Shown here in pieces: positions 41,725 to 51,500 of a stretch of DNA of 64,000 nucleotides. Source of the DNA: Streptomyces virginiae (GTDB taxonomy: Bacteria; Actinomycetota; Actinomycetes; Streptomycetales; Streptomycetaceae); contig NZ_JOAK01000007.1 of the NCBI RefSeq assembly GCF_000720455.1, positions 133,401 through 197,400 of the forward strand, given 5' to 3'. The notes beneath the pieces are model-generated. The model was not told the DNA's origin. It was given only the letters and a program-made list of their open reading frames with translations, and did no database searches. The first letter of the stretch is position 1; each line of letters opens with the position of its first letter. The translations under genes and the position numbers were made by a program.

Positions 41725-42813
41725 GTGACGAACCGACAACTCAAGTCCCTCACGTGCATCGCCGTCGTCATGGCCGCCGGCTTCGGCGTCTTCGCGCCAC
41801 CCGCATCGGCGGCCGGACACCGAGTGCGCCCGGGCGACTCGATCCAGGACGCGGTGGACTCCGCGCGGCCGGGCGACATCATCACCGTGATGCCGGGCAC
41901 CTACTACGAGAACGTGCTGATCACGAAGAGGCTGACCCTGCGCGGCTGGGGAGAGCACACGGTGATCAAGCCGCCGGCCGCGAAGACCCTGCCCGCCACG
42001 CCGAAGGCGTCCGGACGGGCCGCCCTCGCCTGCTCGCAGGCCGACACCGGCATCTGCGTCATGGGTACGGAGGAGCAGCCCGTCACCGGTGTCGAGATCC
42101 GCGCGCTGACCGTCTCCGGCTTCAAGCGCAACGGCATCTGGGCCTCGTACACCGACCGGCTGAGCGTCGAGCGCGTGATCTCCGAGAACAACAGCACCTG
42201 GGGCATCGCGCAGGAACGCTCCACCCGCGGCTTCTTCCGCGACAACATCGCCCGTGACAACGCCGAGTCGGGCATCTTCATCGCCAACACCGTCGCGCGC
42301 GAGGGCGGCGCCACCGACACCGGCGGCGCGGTGATCCGCGGCAACAGGCTGACCGGCAACCGGATCGGGGTCACGGTCAGGCGCGTCAGGAACCTCACCG
42401 TCAGCGGCAACCACCTCACCGGCAACTGCGGCGGCGTGTTCGTCGTCGGCGACGAGGGCGAGCCCGGCGCCGGCGACCTGACCATCCGCGGCAACCGCAT
42501 CCACGAGAACAACAAGTTCTGCAAGGGCAACAGCCGTCTCCCCGACATCCAGGGCGTGGGCGTCGTCCTCACCGGCGCCGAAGAGACGATCGTGCGTTCG
42601 AACTCCATCCGGGGCAACGTCGGATCCTCCCCGCTGTCGGGCGGCATCCTGCTGTTCAAGAGCTTCGTGGGCGCGACGAACACCGACAACGTCATCGAGG
42701 ACAACGTGGTGCGGGACAACCGGCCGGCCGACCTGGCCAACCAGGGCACCGGATCGGGCAACCGGTTCCTCAACAACCGGTGCGACACCTCCGTGCCGAC
42801 CGGCATGTGCTGA
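41725..42813 (+). CDS. Secreted right-handed beta-helix protein
   Basis: 362 residues. The GTG at 41725 begins a signal peptide (SLTCIAVVMAAGFGVFAPPASA), and the mature part begins with GDSIQDAVDSARPGDIITVMPGTYYENV, the usual opening of a parallel beta-helix (pectate-lyase/NosD-like) domain. Repeated GNRLTGN, GNHLTGN and GNRIHENN turns follow. Such proteins bind or cleave polysaccharides, but there is no clear catalytic Asp cluster here, so activity is undetermined. No obvious ribosome site lies before the GTG. The 287 bases before it (41438-41724) show no gene. Confidence 0.8.
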   Translation: MTNRQLKSLTCIAVVMAAGFGVFAPPASAAGHRVRPGDSIQDAVDSARPGDIITVMPGTYYENVLITKRLTLRGWGEHTVIKPPAAKTLPATPKASGRAALACSQADTGICVMGTEEQPVTGVEIRALTVSGFKRNGIWASYTDRLSVERVISENNSTWGIAQERSTRGFFRDNIARDNAESGIFIANTVAREGGATDTGGAVIRGNRLTGNRIGVTVRRVRNLTVSGNHLTGNCGGVFVVGDEGEPGAGDLTIRGNRIHENNKFCKGNSRLPDIQGVGVVLTGAEETIVRSNSIRGNVGSSPLSGGILLFKSFVGATNTDNVIEDNVVRDNRPADLANQGTGSGNRFLNNRCDTSVPTGMC

Positions 42814-42848
42814 CCCGTGTCCCCCCTCATCAGGAGAATCGAGGCCGT

Positions 42849-43937
42849 ATGACCACGGTGAGTTCCACCCCCGCCCCCGCCCCCACACCCGCGCCCGTCC
42901 CCGCCCCGAACGCCGGCCCGCCGCACACGCCCCCGCCGGCCATGCGCCTGCGCGAGCTCGCCTTCGGCGCGGCCGTCGCCGCCGCCGTACGCGCCGCGGC
43001 GCGGCTCAAGGTGGCCGACGCCCTGGGGGAGTCGCCCGCCACCCCCGCCGAACTCGCGGCCGCGGTGCACGCGGAGCCCAAGCCCCTGCAGCGGCTGCTC
43101 CGCGCCCTGTCCTGCTACGGGATCTTCGCCGAGACCGAGGACGGCAGCTTCGTCCACACGGACATGTCGCGGCTGCTGCGCGAGGACGACCCGCACAGCC
43201 TGCGCTACATCTCCCTGTGGTGCACGGAACCCTGGACCTGGCAGGCCTGGCCGCGGCTCGACGACGCCGTCAGCACCGGCGGGAGCATCTTCCACGACCT
43301 CTTCGGCAAGGGGTTCTTCGACTACCTGCACGAGGACGCGCACGAGTCGGCGCACGTCTTCAACCGCGCCATGACCACCTCCAGCATGCAGTCGGCACTG
43401 GACGTCGCGGACCTCCTCGACCTCACCGGCGTCTCGGTCGTCGCGGACATCGGCGGTGGCCAGGGACACGTGCTGGCCAGCCTGCTGGAGAAGCACCCGA
43501 CGGTACGCGGGTACCTGCTCGACCTGCCCGGCGTGGCCGCGAAGGCCGATCCCCGGCTGCGCGACGGCGGCCCCCTCGCCGACCGGACCGGCATCGTCCC
43601 CGGCGACTGCCGCGAGGCCGTCCCGGTCGAAGCCGACCTCTACATCATCAAGAACATCCTCGAATGGGACGACGAGAGCACCCGCAGGACCCTGCGCAAC
43701 GTCGTCGCCGCGGCCCGACCCGGAGCCAGGGTCGTCGTCATCGAGAACCTCGTCGACGACACCCCGTCGATGCGGTTCACCACGGCCATGGACCTGATGC
43801 TGCTGCTCAACGTCGGCGGGGCGAAGCACACCGAGGAAAGCCTCCGCACCCGTCTGGCGGACGCCGGACTCCTCCTCGGCGACGTCCGCCCCGTCAACGC
43901 GTACCTGCACGCCTTCGAGTGCACCGTGCCCGGGTGA
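42849..43937 (+). CDS. SAM-dependent O-methyltransferase (acetylserotonin type)
   Basis: 362 residues. A Pro/Ala-rich N-terminus is followed by a winged-helix dimerisation domain (LKVADALGESPATPAELA...) and a class I SAM domain with motif I DIGGGQGHVLASLL and DLPGV. The late NILEWDDE stretch matches the catalytic His region of plant-type O-methyltransferases, but with Glu-Trp-Asp. Many aromatic polyketide tailoring enzymes are of this type, which fits the nearby ACP and FAD monooxygenase. ATG 42849 has a GAGG site; the gene starts 35 bases after the beta-helix gene. Confidence 0.88.
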   Translation: MTTVSSTPAPAPTPAPVPAPNAGPPHTPPPAMRLRELAFGAAVAAAVRAAARLKVADALGESPATPAELAAAVHAEPKPLQRLLRALSCYGIFAETEDGSFVHTDMSRLLREDDPHSLRYISLWCTEPWTWQAWPRLDDAVSTGGSIFHDLFGKGFFDYLHEDAHESAHVFNRAMTTSSMQSALDVADLLDLTGVSVVADIGGGQGHVLASLLEKHPTVRGYLLDLPGVAAKADPRLRDGGPLADRTGIVPGDCREAVPVEADLYIIKNILEWDDESTRRTLRNVVAAARPGARVVVIENLVDDTPSMRFTTAMDLMLLLNVGGAKHTEESLRTRLADAGLLLGDVRPVNAYLHAFECTVPG

Positions 43938-43952
43938 CCCCGGCCGGCAGCC

Positions 43953-43995
43953 ACGACGCCCCGGGACCGGCGGTGGGCCGGTCCCGGGGCGTCGT
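43953..43995. terminator. Bidirectional terminator between O-methyltransferase and ACP
   Basis: ACGACGCCCCGGGACCGGC (43953-43971) pairs perfectly over 19 bases with 43977-43995 around a 5-base loop. It lies in the convergent gap between the O-methyltransferase and ACP genes. Confidence 0.75.
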
Positions 43996-44034
43996 CGTGC
44001 GTGCCGGGCGGCGGCGCCCGCCCGCCCGGACCCG

Positions 44035-44292
44035 TCAGGTGCCGGCCGTCAGGGCGTCGTTGACGAGGTCGAGGAACTCGCGCGGCGACTTGCACTGGTC
44101 CGCACCGGCGGGGAGGGACCGGCCGTGCCGGTTCTCCAGCTCGCCGACGATGCCGAGCAGCCCCAGGGAGTCCAGCCCCCACTCGTCGAACTTCGCATCG
44201 GGCCGGTCCGCCATGACGGCGGGGTCGACGGCGATGCCCGCACCCTTCTTCATCAGCGCGGCCAGCTCTTCCACGGTCAGTCGATCGGTCAT
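44035..44292 (-). CDS. Acyl carrier protein, type II PKS type
   Basis: 85 residues; phosphopantetheine Ser is in WGLDSLGLLGIV. The sequence with MKKGAGIAVDP near the N-terminus fits ACPs of spore-pigment and aromatic polyketide clusters. It follows the SchA/CurD-like gene by 13 bases on the same strand. No ketosynthase, chain-length factor, aromatase or cyclase gene is adjacent, so it is an orphan ACP in this window. Confidence 0.88.
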   Translation of the reverse strand: MTDRLTVEELAALMKKGAGIAVDPAVMADRPDAKFDEWGLDSLGLLGIVGELENRHGRSLPAGADQCKSPREFLDLVNDALTAGT

Positions 44293-44305
44293 GGCGGGCT
44301 TCTCC

Positions 44306-45508
44306 TCAGGCTCGGGCCGGCGAACGCCGGTCGGTGATCAGGCGCATCTCGGAACGCTCCAGGAAGCGCGAGATCTCCTGGTGGGTGGTGGGGACGCCGT
44401 CCTTGGCGCTGTCGAGCAACCGTGCGAGCACCGCCGCCTTGTGACCGCCCTCGACGCCGAGCGTCAGGGCCGGCCGGGCGTCGTGCGGTCCGCGCAGGTC
44501 GAGGAGGCGGACGACGATGTCGTCGCGCTGGAAGACGGTGCTCGCCTCGACGGGGCTCGTCGCGTCGTCCACGGCCGCCTCGTCCTGTGCGGCGAGCAGC
44601 CGGGCGAGTTCCATGCCGCAGCCCTTCTTGGCGGGATAGAACAGCGCGTGCCGTCCGAGCTCCGAGCCGTCGCCGCCGCCCGCCGCCACATGGTGCACGG
44701 CGGGCAGCGCCGCACGGGTGAAGAAGGTCCGGGCCGAACCGGGATCGCTGAGATCGCGATCCTGCTCCAGGTACGGGTTGATGGCCTCCTCCAGCGCCCT
44801 GACCTCGGGCTGCAGGGCCACGTGGCGCAGCGCCGCGAGCAGGTCGCCCTCGACCTCGAAGGCCCGTACGACGCGGTTGCCGTGCATGAACAGCGAGGTG
44901 CGGCGCAGCCGGGTGTTCTCGTCGACCTGCGCCTTCGGCGACGCGTACCCGCTCAGCAGCTCCGCCACGACGGACTCGCTGCCCGGCTTGACCGTGAAGG
45001 TCAGGGCGTGGCGGACCACGCCGTCCCCGCGCCGCGGGGCGACCTGGAGGCGGCCCCTCGCCCGGTCCGGGCCGTCCGCCGAAGCGGACACGGCGGCGGC
45101 AGCGGCGGCGAAGGGGGTACCGGCGGACGGGCCGGCGGAGAAGGACGCGGCGGCGGGACCGTGGTCCCTGCCCGTCTCCCGCAGCACGCTGAACCGCAGC
45201 GAGCGGGTGTCCCGTACGCAGCCGTGGAGGGGCTGGACCGACGCGACGTGCTCCTCGCTGTTGACCCAGGCCAAGAACCGCGGTGCGCTCTCCCATTCGC
45301 TGGTGATCAGCCACTGCGACGGATTCTCGATCGACTGGCACAGCTCGTCCCGGATGTGCCCGGGGACGGAGGAGACCTGCTTGTGGAGGTCCTCGTAGAC
45401 CTCCAGGAACTGGTTCTGCGCACCGTCGTACAGATCCAGCAGCAGCACGACCCGAAGCCTCGAGTCGTCGAAGGCGGACTGGGATATCCGTTCCGACAAG
45501 GTTGTCAT
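44306..45508 (-). CDS. SchA/CurD-like protein with ABM-type domain
   Basis: 400 residues. The N-terminal ~100 residues look like an antibiotic-biosynthesis-monooxygenase-type dimeric alpha/beta barrel (LDLYDGAQNQFLEVYEDLHKQ...), and the rest resembles SchA/CurD proteins of Streptomyces spore-pigment clusters (whiE-like), with a low-complexity Ala/Ser linker about 120-150. Its biochemical role in pigment formation is not well known. It starts at ATG 45508 and is divergent from the FAD monooxygenase, an order also known from whiE-type loci. Confidence 0.8.
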   Translation of the reverse strand: MTTLSERISQSAFDDSRLRVVLLLDLYDGAQNQFLEVYEDLHKQVSSVPGHIRDELCQSIENPSQWLITSEWESAPRFLAWVNSEEHVASVQPLHGCVRDTRSLRFSVLRETGRDHGPAAASFSAGPSAGTPFAAAAAAVSASADGPDRARGRLQVAPRRGDGVVRHALTFTVKPGSESVVAELLSGYASPKAQVDENTRLRRTSLFMHGNRVVRAFEVEGDLLAALRHVALQPEVRALEEAINPYLEQDRDLSDPGSARTFFTRAALPAVHHVAAGGGDGSELGRHALFYPAKKGCGMELARLLAAQDEAAVDDATSPVEASTVFQRDDIVVRLLDLRGPHDARPALTLGVEGGHKAAVLARLLDSAKDGVPTTHQEISRFLERSEMRLITDRRSPARA

Positions 45509-45654
45509 CGTTCACACTCCTTCGAGACCACACGGTCGCCACGGGCGGCGCCACCCGAACCGATCGTGGTCCGATGGCGCCGTCGGCGCGAGAGGAGAGA
45601 ACCAAGCGGGTGAACGAGCGAGGGAACACCCGTCGTAGAGGGCATGGAAGAGCC

Positions 45655-47328
45655 ATGAAGGAAAACGTCGACCACCGCGTCCCGGTCCTCATCGTGGGCG
45701 GCTCGCTGGTGGGCCTGTGCACCTCGCTGTTCCTCGGCCGTCACGGCATCACGCACATGCTGGTCGAGAAGCACGCGGGAACCTCGCTGCACCCACGTGG
45801 ACGCGGTATCAACGTACGCACCATGGAGCTGTTCCGGGTCGCCCACGTCGAGGACCGCATCCGTGAGGCCGCCGCGGTCCTGGCGGACAACCACGGGATC
45901 CTGCAGGGCGGCTCCCTGACCGGTGACGACCAGGAATGGCTGTTCGAGCAGATCGACCCGGGGGGCGCACTGGCGCGGTTCAGCCCTTCGAGCTGGTGCC
46001 TGTGCAGCCAGAACGACATCGAGCCGGTGCTGATGTCCGTCACCCCCACGCTCGGGGCGGACCTGCGGTTCTCCACCGAACTGCTCTCCTTCGAACAGGA
46101 CGAGAGCGGGGTCACCGCGATCGTCAAGAACCGCGAGACCGGGGAGCACAGCACGGTGCGCGCCGACTACCTGGTCGCCGCCGACGGGCCGCGCAGCCCC
46201 GTGCGCGAACAGCTCCGCATCGGCCAGAGCGGTCCCGGCGACCTCTTCCACAACGTGAGCATCACCTTCCGGTCCCGCATGCTCGCGGACGTGATCGGCG
46301 ACCGCCGTTTCATCGTGTGCTACCTCACCAAGCCGGACGCCGACGGGGCCCTGCTGCCCGTCGACAACCGCGAGCGGTGGGTCTTCCACGCGCCGTGGCA
46401 CCCCGACCGGGGCGAGACGCTGGAGGACTTCACCGACGAACGCTGCGTGGAGCACATCCGGCGGGCCGTCGGCGCACCCGACCTGGACGTCGAGATCACC
46501 GGGAAGGCGCCGTGGCACGCCGCCGAGCGCGTCGCCCAGCGGTACGCGGCCGGCCGGGTCTTCCTGGCCGGCGACTCCGCCCACGAGATGTCGCCCACCG
46601 GGGCGTTCGGCTCCAACACCGGCATCCAGGACGCGCACAACCTCGCCTGGAAGATCGCCGCGGTGCTGGACGGCGCCGCGGGTCCGGGGCTGCTGGAGAC
46701 CTACGAGTCCGAGCGGCTCCCGGTGGCGCGGGCCACGAGCGAGCGGGCCTCGGCCCGTTCCGCGGAGCACAGCCACCCGGGCTACGAGCCGGACCCGGAG
46801 ACCGTTCCCGAGCCCGTCGCCGGAGCGCCCGCGCGCGGTGGCGGCGGCCGCCAGAACGGCGTCCTCACCGTGGCCATGGGGTACCGGTACGGGCAGGGCG
46901 CGGTCGTGGGGGCCGACCCGGACCTGCCGGTCGTGCCCGAACGGATGCGGCTGTGCGGGGATCCGGGCACGCGCGCCCCGCACCTGTGGCTCCGCGATCC
47001 GGCGCAGGGCGGGCGGAAGTCCACGGTCGACCTCTACGAGCGGTCCTTCGTCCTGCTCAGCTCCGAGGGCACACCGTGGAGCGGAGCGGCGGGATCGGTC
47101 GCCAAGCGGATGAACGTACGCCTGGACGCCTACGCGATCGGCACGGGCCCGGAGGCCGACCTGATCCCGGAGGACGACGGCGACTGGGCCGGGGCGCACG
47201 GCACCACGGCGTCCGGAGCGGTCCTCGTCCGCCCGGACGGCTTCGTGGCCTGGCGCTCGCCGGACGCCGTGGCGGACCCGGAATCGGTCCTCTACAAGGT
47301 CCTGACCACCCTGCTGGACCGCTACTGA
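45655..47328 (+). CDS. FAD-dependent aromatic hydroxylase
   Basis: 557 residues of the PHBH/RebC/PgaE monooxygenase group. Dinucleotide-binding VLIVGGSLVGLCTS near the N-terminus, the RGINVRTMELFR segment, the GD motif GDSAHEMSPTGAFGSNTGIQDA and a thioredoxin-like C-terminal domain (RSFVLLSSEG...) are present. Such enzymes hydroxylate polyketide aromatic rings, matching whiE-ORFVIII-type proteins. I chose ATG 45655 with GGAAG upstream; GTG 45610 in frame is an alternative. Confidence 0.9.
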   Translation: MKENVDHRVPVLIVGGSLVGLCTSLFLGRHGITHMLVEKHAGTSLHPRGRGINVRTMELFRVAHVEDRIREAAAVLADNHGILQGGSLTGDDQEWLFEQIDPGGALARFSPSSWCLCSQNDIEPVLMSVTPTLGADLRFSTELLSFEQDESGVTAIVKNRETGEHSTVRADYLVAADGPRSPVREQLRIGQSGPGDLFHNVSITFRSRMLADVIGDRRFIVCYLTKPDADGALLPVDNRERWVFHAPWHPDRGETLEDFTDERCVEHIRRAVGAPDLDVEITGKAPWHAAERVAQRYAAGRVFLAGDSAHEMSPTGAFGSNTGIQDAHNLAWKIAAVLDGAAGPGLLETYESERLPVARATSERASARSAEHSHPGYEPDPETVPEPVAGAPARGGGGRQNGVLTVAMGYRYGQGAVVGADPDLPVVPERMRLCGDPGTRAPHLWLRDPAQGGRKSTVDLYERSFVLLSSEGTPWSGAAGSVAKRMNVRLDAYAIGTGPEADLIPEDDGDWAGAHGTTASGAVLVRPDGFVAWRSPDAVADPESVLYKVLTTLLDRY

Positions 47329-47354
47329 CCCCCGGGCCTTTCCGGAGACGACAA

Positions 47355-47393
47355 GGGGCGCCGTCCCCGCGGAGATCCGCGGGCCGGCGCCCC
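47355..47393. terminator. Terminator after FAD monooxygenase
   Basis: GGGGCGCCG (47355-47363) pairs with CGGCGCCCC (47385-47393), with a second inner GC-rich stem, and TTTCG follows on the plus strand. It lies 27 bases past the monooxygenase stop, and just beyond the convergent lipoprotein gene. Confidence 0.8.
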
Positions 47394-47419
47394 TTTCGCA
47401 GGCGGGCTTCCGGATCGGA

Positions 47420-47977
47420 TCACGGAAGCATCGTCGACCCCAGCTCACCCGGCTTCTTCGGCACCCAGGGCGCCACGGCGGTGGCCTCGGCCGGGTCCGG
47501 CTCCCTCATGTTCACGCGCCGGACGTCCCTGCCTTCCGCCGGTCCGGGCAGGACGTAGATCTGTTTGATCTGACCGGTGGCGTGCAGGTAGAGCACTACG
47601 GTCTGCCGGTACGAGCCCTCGTCGTAGAACTCCGCGGTGACCTTCCCGCCGGCACCCTTGCGGAAAGCGGCGATCCAGTTCTCGGCGGTCTTCTTCGCGG
47701 CAGTCCGGTCCTCCTCGTCGGCGGCCAGGGACGCCAGCGCGTCGACCTTCCCGTCTGCGATCCGCCACACCACCTGCTGAGTGATCCTCAACGTCCCCGT
47801 GGTCGGGTACCCGACCACCGCGAGCGGCGGGTGACTGCTGTAGTCCCCGGCGTACTCCAGGTCGGCCGCGTCGTACTCCGACGAGCAGCCGGTCAGCACA
47901 CCGAAGACCAGCGCGGCGACGAGGAAGCCCCGGGTCCCTCTCCCACGACGTCCTGCCGCGGAGAAGCAAGTGTCCAT
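47420..47977 (-). CDS. Lipoprotein, paralogue 1 of a tandem pair
   Basis: 185 residues. A signal with lipobox LTGC is followed by a domain shared with the gene at 48091-48594: LAVVGYP, VVWxIADGK, KTAENWIAAF, KVTAxFYDxGS and a common end ATAVxPWVPKKPGELGS. The family is unknown to me. Its first ~17 codons and upstream bases resemble the start of the large amidase gene (MATRFSAARRRGRG), not of paralogue 2. ATG 47977 is taken; function unassigned. Confidence 0.75.
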   Translation of the reverse strand: MDTCFSAAGRRGRGTRGFLVAALVFGVLTGCSSEYDAADLEYAGDYSSHPPLAVVGYPTTGTLRITQQVVWRIADGKVDALASLAADEEDRTAAKKTAENWIAAFRKGAGGKVTAEFYDEGSYRQTVVLYLHATGQIKQIYVLPGPAEGRDVRRVNMREPDPAEATAVAPWVPKKPGELGSTMLP

Positions 47978-48024
47978 GTTTCTTCGGTCCTTCGGTCGGT
48001 ACCTGGTGATCCAGGAGCGAGACG

Positions 48025-48066
48025 AGGGGCGTCGTCCCCGTGGTCTCCCACGGGGACGACGCCCCT
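48025..48066 (-). terminator. Perfect 19-base hairpin after the amidase/lipoprotein pair
   Basis: AGGGGCGTCGTCCCCGTGG (48025-48043) pairs perfectly with 48048-48066 around TCTC. It lies about 25 bases past the stop of lipoprotein 2 and upstream of lipoprotein 1, separating the two transcripts. Confidence 0.8.
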
Positions 48067-48090
48067 CATGCAGGCCGGGAGCCGGTCAGC

Positions 48091-48594
48091 TCACCCTTCC
48101 CTCCTGGAACCGAGCTCGCCCGGCTTCTTCGGCACCCAGGGGTACACGGCGGTGGCGTCCTCGGGGTCCGGCTGGCCCATGACCACGCGCCAGCCGTCGT
48201 CGCCCACGGTCCGGACCTGGAGTTCCTTGATCTGGCTGGTGTCGTGGAAATACAGCACGACCACCTGCCTGGTGGAACCGGAGTCGTAGAAATCCGCGGT
48301 GACCTTGCCACGGGCTCCCTGGCCGAACGCCGCGATCCAGTTCTCGGCGGTCTTCCGGGGTTCCCCGTCGGTTCCGAGAGCGGCGAGTTCGCCCGCCTTG
48401 CCGTCGGCGATCCCCCACACCACCCGCTGGGTGATCTCCAATGTCCCCCGGCTCGGGTATCCGACCACGGCCAGCGGTTCGTGCTGGGAGTAGTCGTCGT
48501 CGTAGCCGAGGTCCGACCCGGCTGAGCAGCCCGTCAGGACGGAGACCGCCATCAGACCGCTCAGGAACGCCGACCTCACCGGTGCGGTGCTCAA
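48091..48594 (-). CDS. Lipoprotein, paralogue 2, coupled to the amidase
   Basis: 167 residues beginning at a TTG (48594) that overlaps the amidase stop by 4 bases (TTGA); a GTG at 48579 is the alternative. A short signal with lipobox LTGC precedes the same domain as the gene at 47420. Coupling to a secreted amidase suggests a partner or inhibitor of that enzyme in the cell envelope, but this is inference. Confidence 0.75.
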   Translation of the reverse strand: MSTAPVRSAFLSGLMAVSVLTGCSAGSDLGYDDDYSQHEPLAVVGYPSRGTLEITQRVVWGIADGKAGELAALGTDGEPRKTAENWIAAFGQGARGKVTADFYDSGSTRQVVVLYFHDTSQIKELQVRTVGDDGWRVVMGQPDPEDATAVYPWVPKKPGELGSRREG

Positions 48595-51500
48595 TTCGTG
48601 CTCACCAGTCGGATCGCCACCACGCTGACGATGGGGTTGTCCCCGCCGCGGTACCGTCCGATGGCCGCGTTCAGGGTGGTGTGGTTCGTCCAGCCGTGCT
48701 GGGCGAGGTTGACCTGACCCTGGCCCCTGCCGGTCACGACCGCCGCGTGGTTGTACACCCCTTCCCTCTTCCACTTGAAGAAGAGAAGGTCACCGGAGCG
48801 CAGGGAATTGACGTCGGTCACGTAGTACTGGGAGCGGTAGCCGAGGAGATGCCGGCGGAGGTTCTCCGCCCCCGACCAGGCGAAACTGTTCTTGGGCCAC
48901 ACAGCCCAGCTCGGATTCTTCCACCAGGCACTGTCCGACCGGTACCAGCCGGTGCGCATTTTCATGCCACCACCGTAGTAGAGGGCCTTCGACGCGAAAT
49001 TGGTGCAGTCCTGGTCGTACTCCTTCTTGACTCCGGTGTTGTGGAAGGCCCAGGCACCGGTGCCCGCCGCGTTGAAGTACGCGGCCGGCTGCGCACCGGG
49101 CGCCGTCGGCGCCTCCACGGGGAAGCCGTCCGCGCCGAGCGTCAGCGCGCCCGAGTCGTCTGCCGCGCCCGGCTCCGCAGGTGTGGCGACGACCTGGGTG
49201 CCGGCGGTCGCCGTGGTCGACAGCGTCTGTCCGGCACTGGTGTCGTCGGACTCGCTCTCCAGCTTCGCCGTGTCGCCCGTGAGGCCGAAGACGAACCGCT
49301 TGGCGCTCGTGTCCTCGGACACCTGGTCGACGCCGTCGATCCGCACCGTCATCGTCTGGACCACAGTGGTGCGTACCAGTACACGTCCGGCCGTCGAGCC
49401 CTTGGCCACCACGGTGTCGGCAAGCGCGGAGGAGGAACCGACGTAGGCCTGGTTCTTGCCCTCCAGCGCTTCACGGGTCGCGACGAGGGCGCCTTCCTGC
49501 GTGCCCAGGAAGTCACCGAAGACGGTTCCGTCCGGGGAAGCGGCTGCCGCGTCGGCGGCGGTCAGGCTGACGCCCGTGACCAGCTTGCCCCGGGCACTCA
49601 GATAGGCCTGGACGTAGTCCTTGTAGCGGGTTGCCCCGCCGGACACGGATGCCCCCTGGACGGACGCGGAACGCGACACCGGACCGGTGCCCACGGCGTT
49701 CTTCGCCGTCACCGCCACCCGGTAGGACAGGGAGTTGTCGAGGCCGGTGAAGGCCGCACGTGTCGCGGTGCCCTCCCAGGTGCCGACCACGGTGCCGTCG
49801 TTCTTCTCGGCCTTCACCACGTAGCCGGTCTCGCCGGTCGCACCCCCGTCGACGGGGGCGTTCCACGTGGCGAGCAGGCCGGTGTCGCCTGCGGTGGCGA
49901 CGACCTCGCTGACCGCGCCGGGAGCGGTCGGCGGCAGGTACTCGACGGTGAGCCTGGGCCGCTTGGCGGCGTCCGCCGCCGCACCCGAGTGGTATGCGGC
50001 GCCCTGCACCGTGCCGGGAACGGTGAGTGCCAGGCCTTCGTTCTCGCCGCGGTCGAGCCAGGACTGCACGAGCATCCCGAACTCGATCTCGTTCAGAGCG
50101 ATCTCGGAAGCGTAGCTTTCGGTTCCGGCGGCGGTGAGGAGATCCTTGCCGCTCTGCGCCGGAGTCCACGGGGCGGACAGCTCGAAGACGTCGGGCTTCT
50201 GCGCCACGCACTGCGTGGTGCAGTCGGCCCTGGTCAGCGACAGCTTGGCCGAGGTGACCCGGGCCCCCTTGGGGAGCCCGGCGAAGTTCGCCTTCAGCTG
50301 CGTCGCCCACGAGTGGCCGTCGGCCGTCCCGAGCCGGAGCTGACCGGCAGGAGGCGTGGCGCAGCCTGCCGTGGCACAGTCGGTGGCCACCGATGCACTG
50401 CCGAGAGCGGCGTCACCGAGTACCAGGGACTGGGCGGTGGGCATCGGAGGCAGAGCCTGAACGCGCACCGTCATGTTCTGTTCGGCCGACCAGGGCGAGC
50501 ACCCGGTGCTGGTGCAGGCACGCACGGACCAGCGGTAGGCAGCGCCGTCCGCCAGCTTGCCCTCGGGGATCTGGAGCGCGGCCCGGTTGCCGCTCTCCAC
50601 CCATACGGGCGGCAGCGGAAGGTTCGGGACCGGGTTGCCGGCCGCGTCCTTCAGGGAGAACTCGGCACTCACGCGTGTTTGCGCCGGGGTCGTGACGACC
50701 GCGGACAGGATGGGCGTCAGGGTTTCCTGGGCGCCGGCCTGGATGTCCTGCGGGGAGTCGGGCAGGGGGCTGACCGTGAAGGTGCTCCAGTTGGACCAGG
50801 GGGACCAGCTGTTGCTGTAGTGCGTGCCGTCGTAGGGCGAGGTGCGGAAGCGGTACATGCGCCCGTGCTGGAGCACGCCCGCCGGTACGACGACGGAGGC
50901 GGGGGTGCCGGCCGGGACGAACGGCGACACCAGGTTGCCGCCGACCTGGGTGTTGGTGGCGGCGTCGAAGATCTGGAAGGTGCCGTTGACCGTGTCGCCG
51001 TTCTTGTCCGCGAACGTGTCGCGCAGTGTGGGCGTCGTGGTCTCGACGCGCCAGGCGGGGGTCTTGTCCTGGACGAACGGGGGACCGGCCTCCTGCTTGG
51101 TGCCGGTCTGCGGACGGTAGTTGTAGGTCACCGTCAGCTTCGGCGGGTTGGAGGTGGCGTTCGCGGAGTTGACGCGCTTCCACTGCCCGACGACCGACTC
51201 CGAGGTGGCGCGCAGTCCCATGCTGGACAGCGGTGCCTTCGCGGACGCCCAGGTCTGGACGAGGGTGGTCACGTCGGCGTTGATCCAGCCGTCCGGTGCC
51301 GAGCCGCAGCCGGGGTTGCCGCGGGTCTCGGTGGAGGTGGCGTACTTGGTGCCCATGGCGGGCTGGTTCGTCCAGCGCGACGCGGTGCTCGGGGTGCCCG
51401 AGTCCCAGACCTCCCACGGCTGCGCGACGCAGTCGGTGTTGCCCGAGTGGAAGTTCCACAGGGACAGCTTGGCGTCGGAGACCAGGGCGTCCGCGATCGG

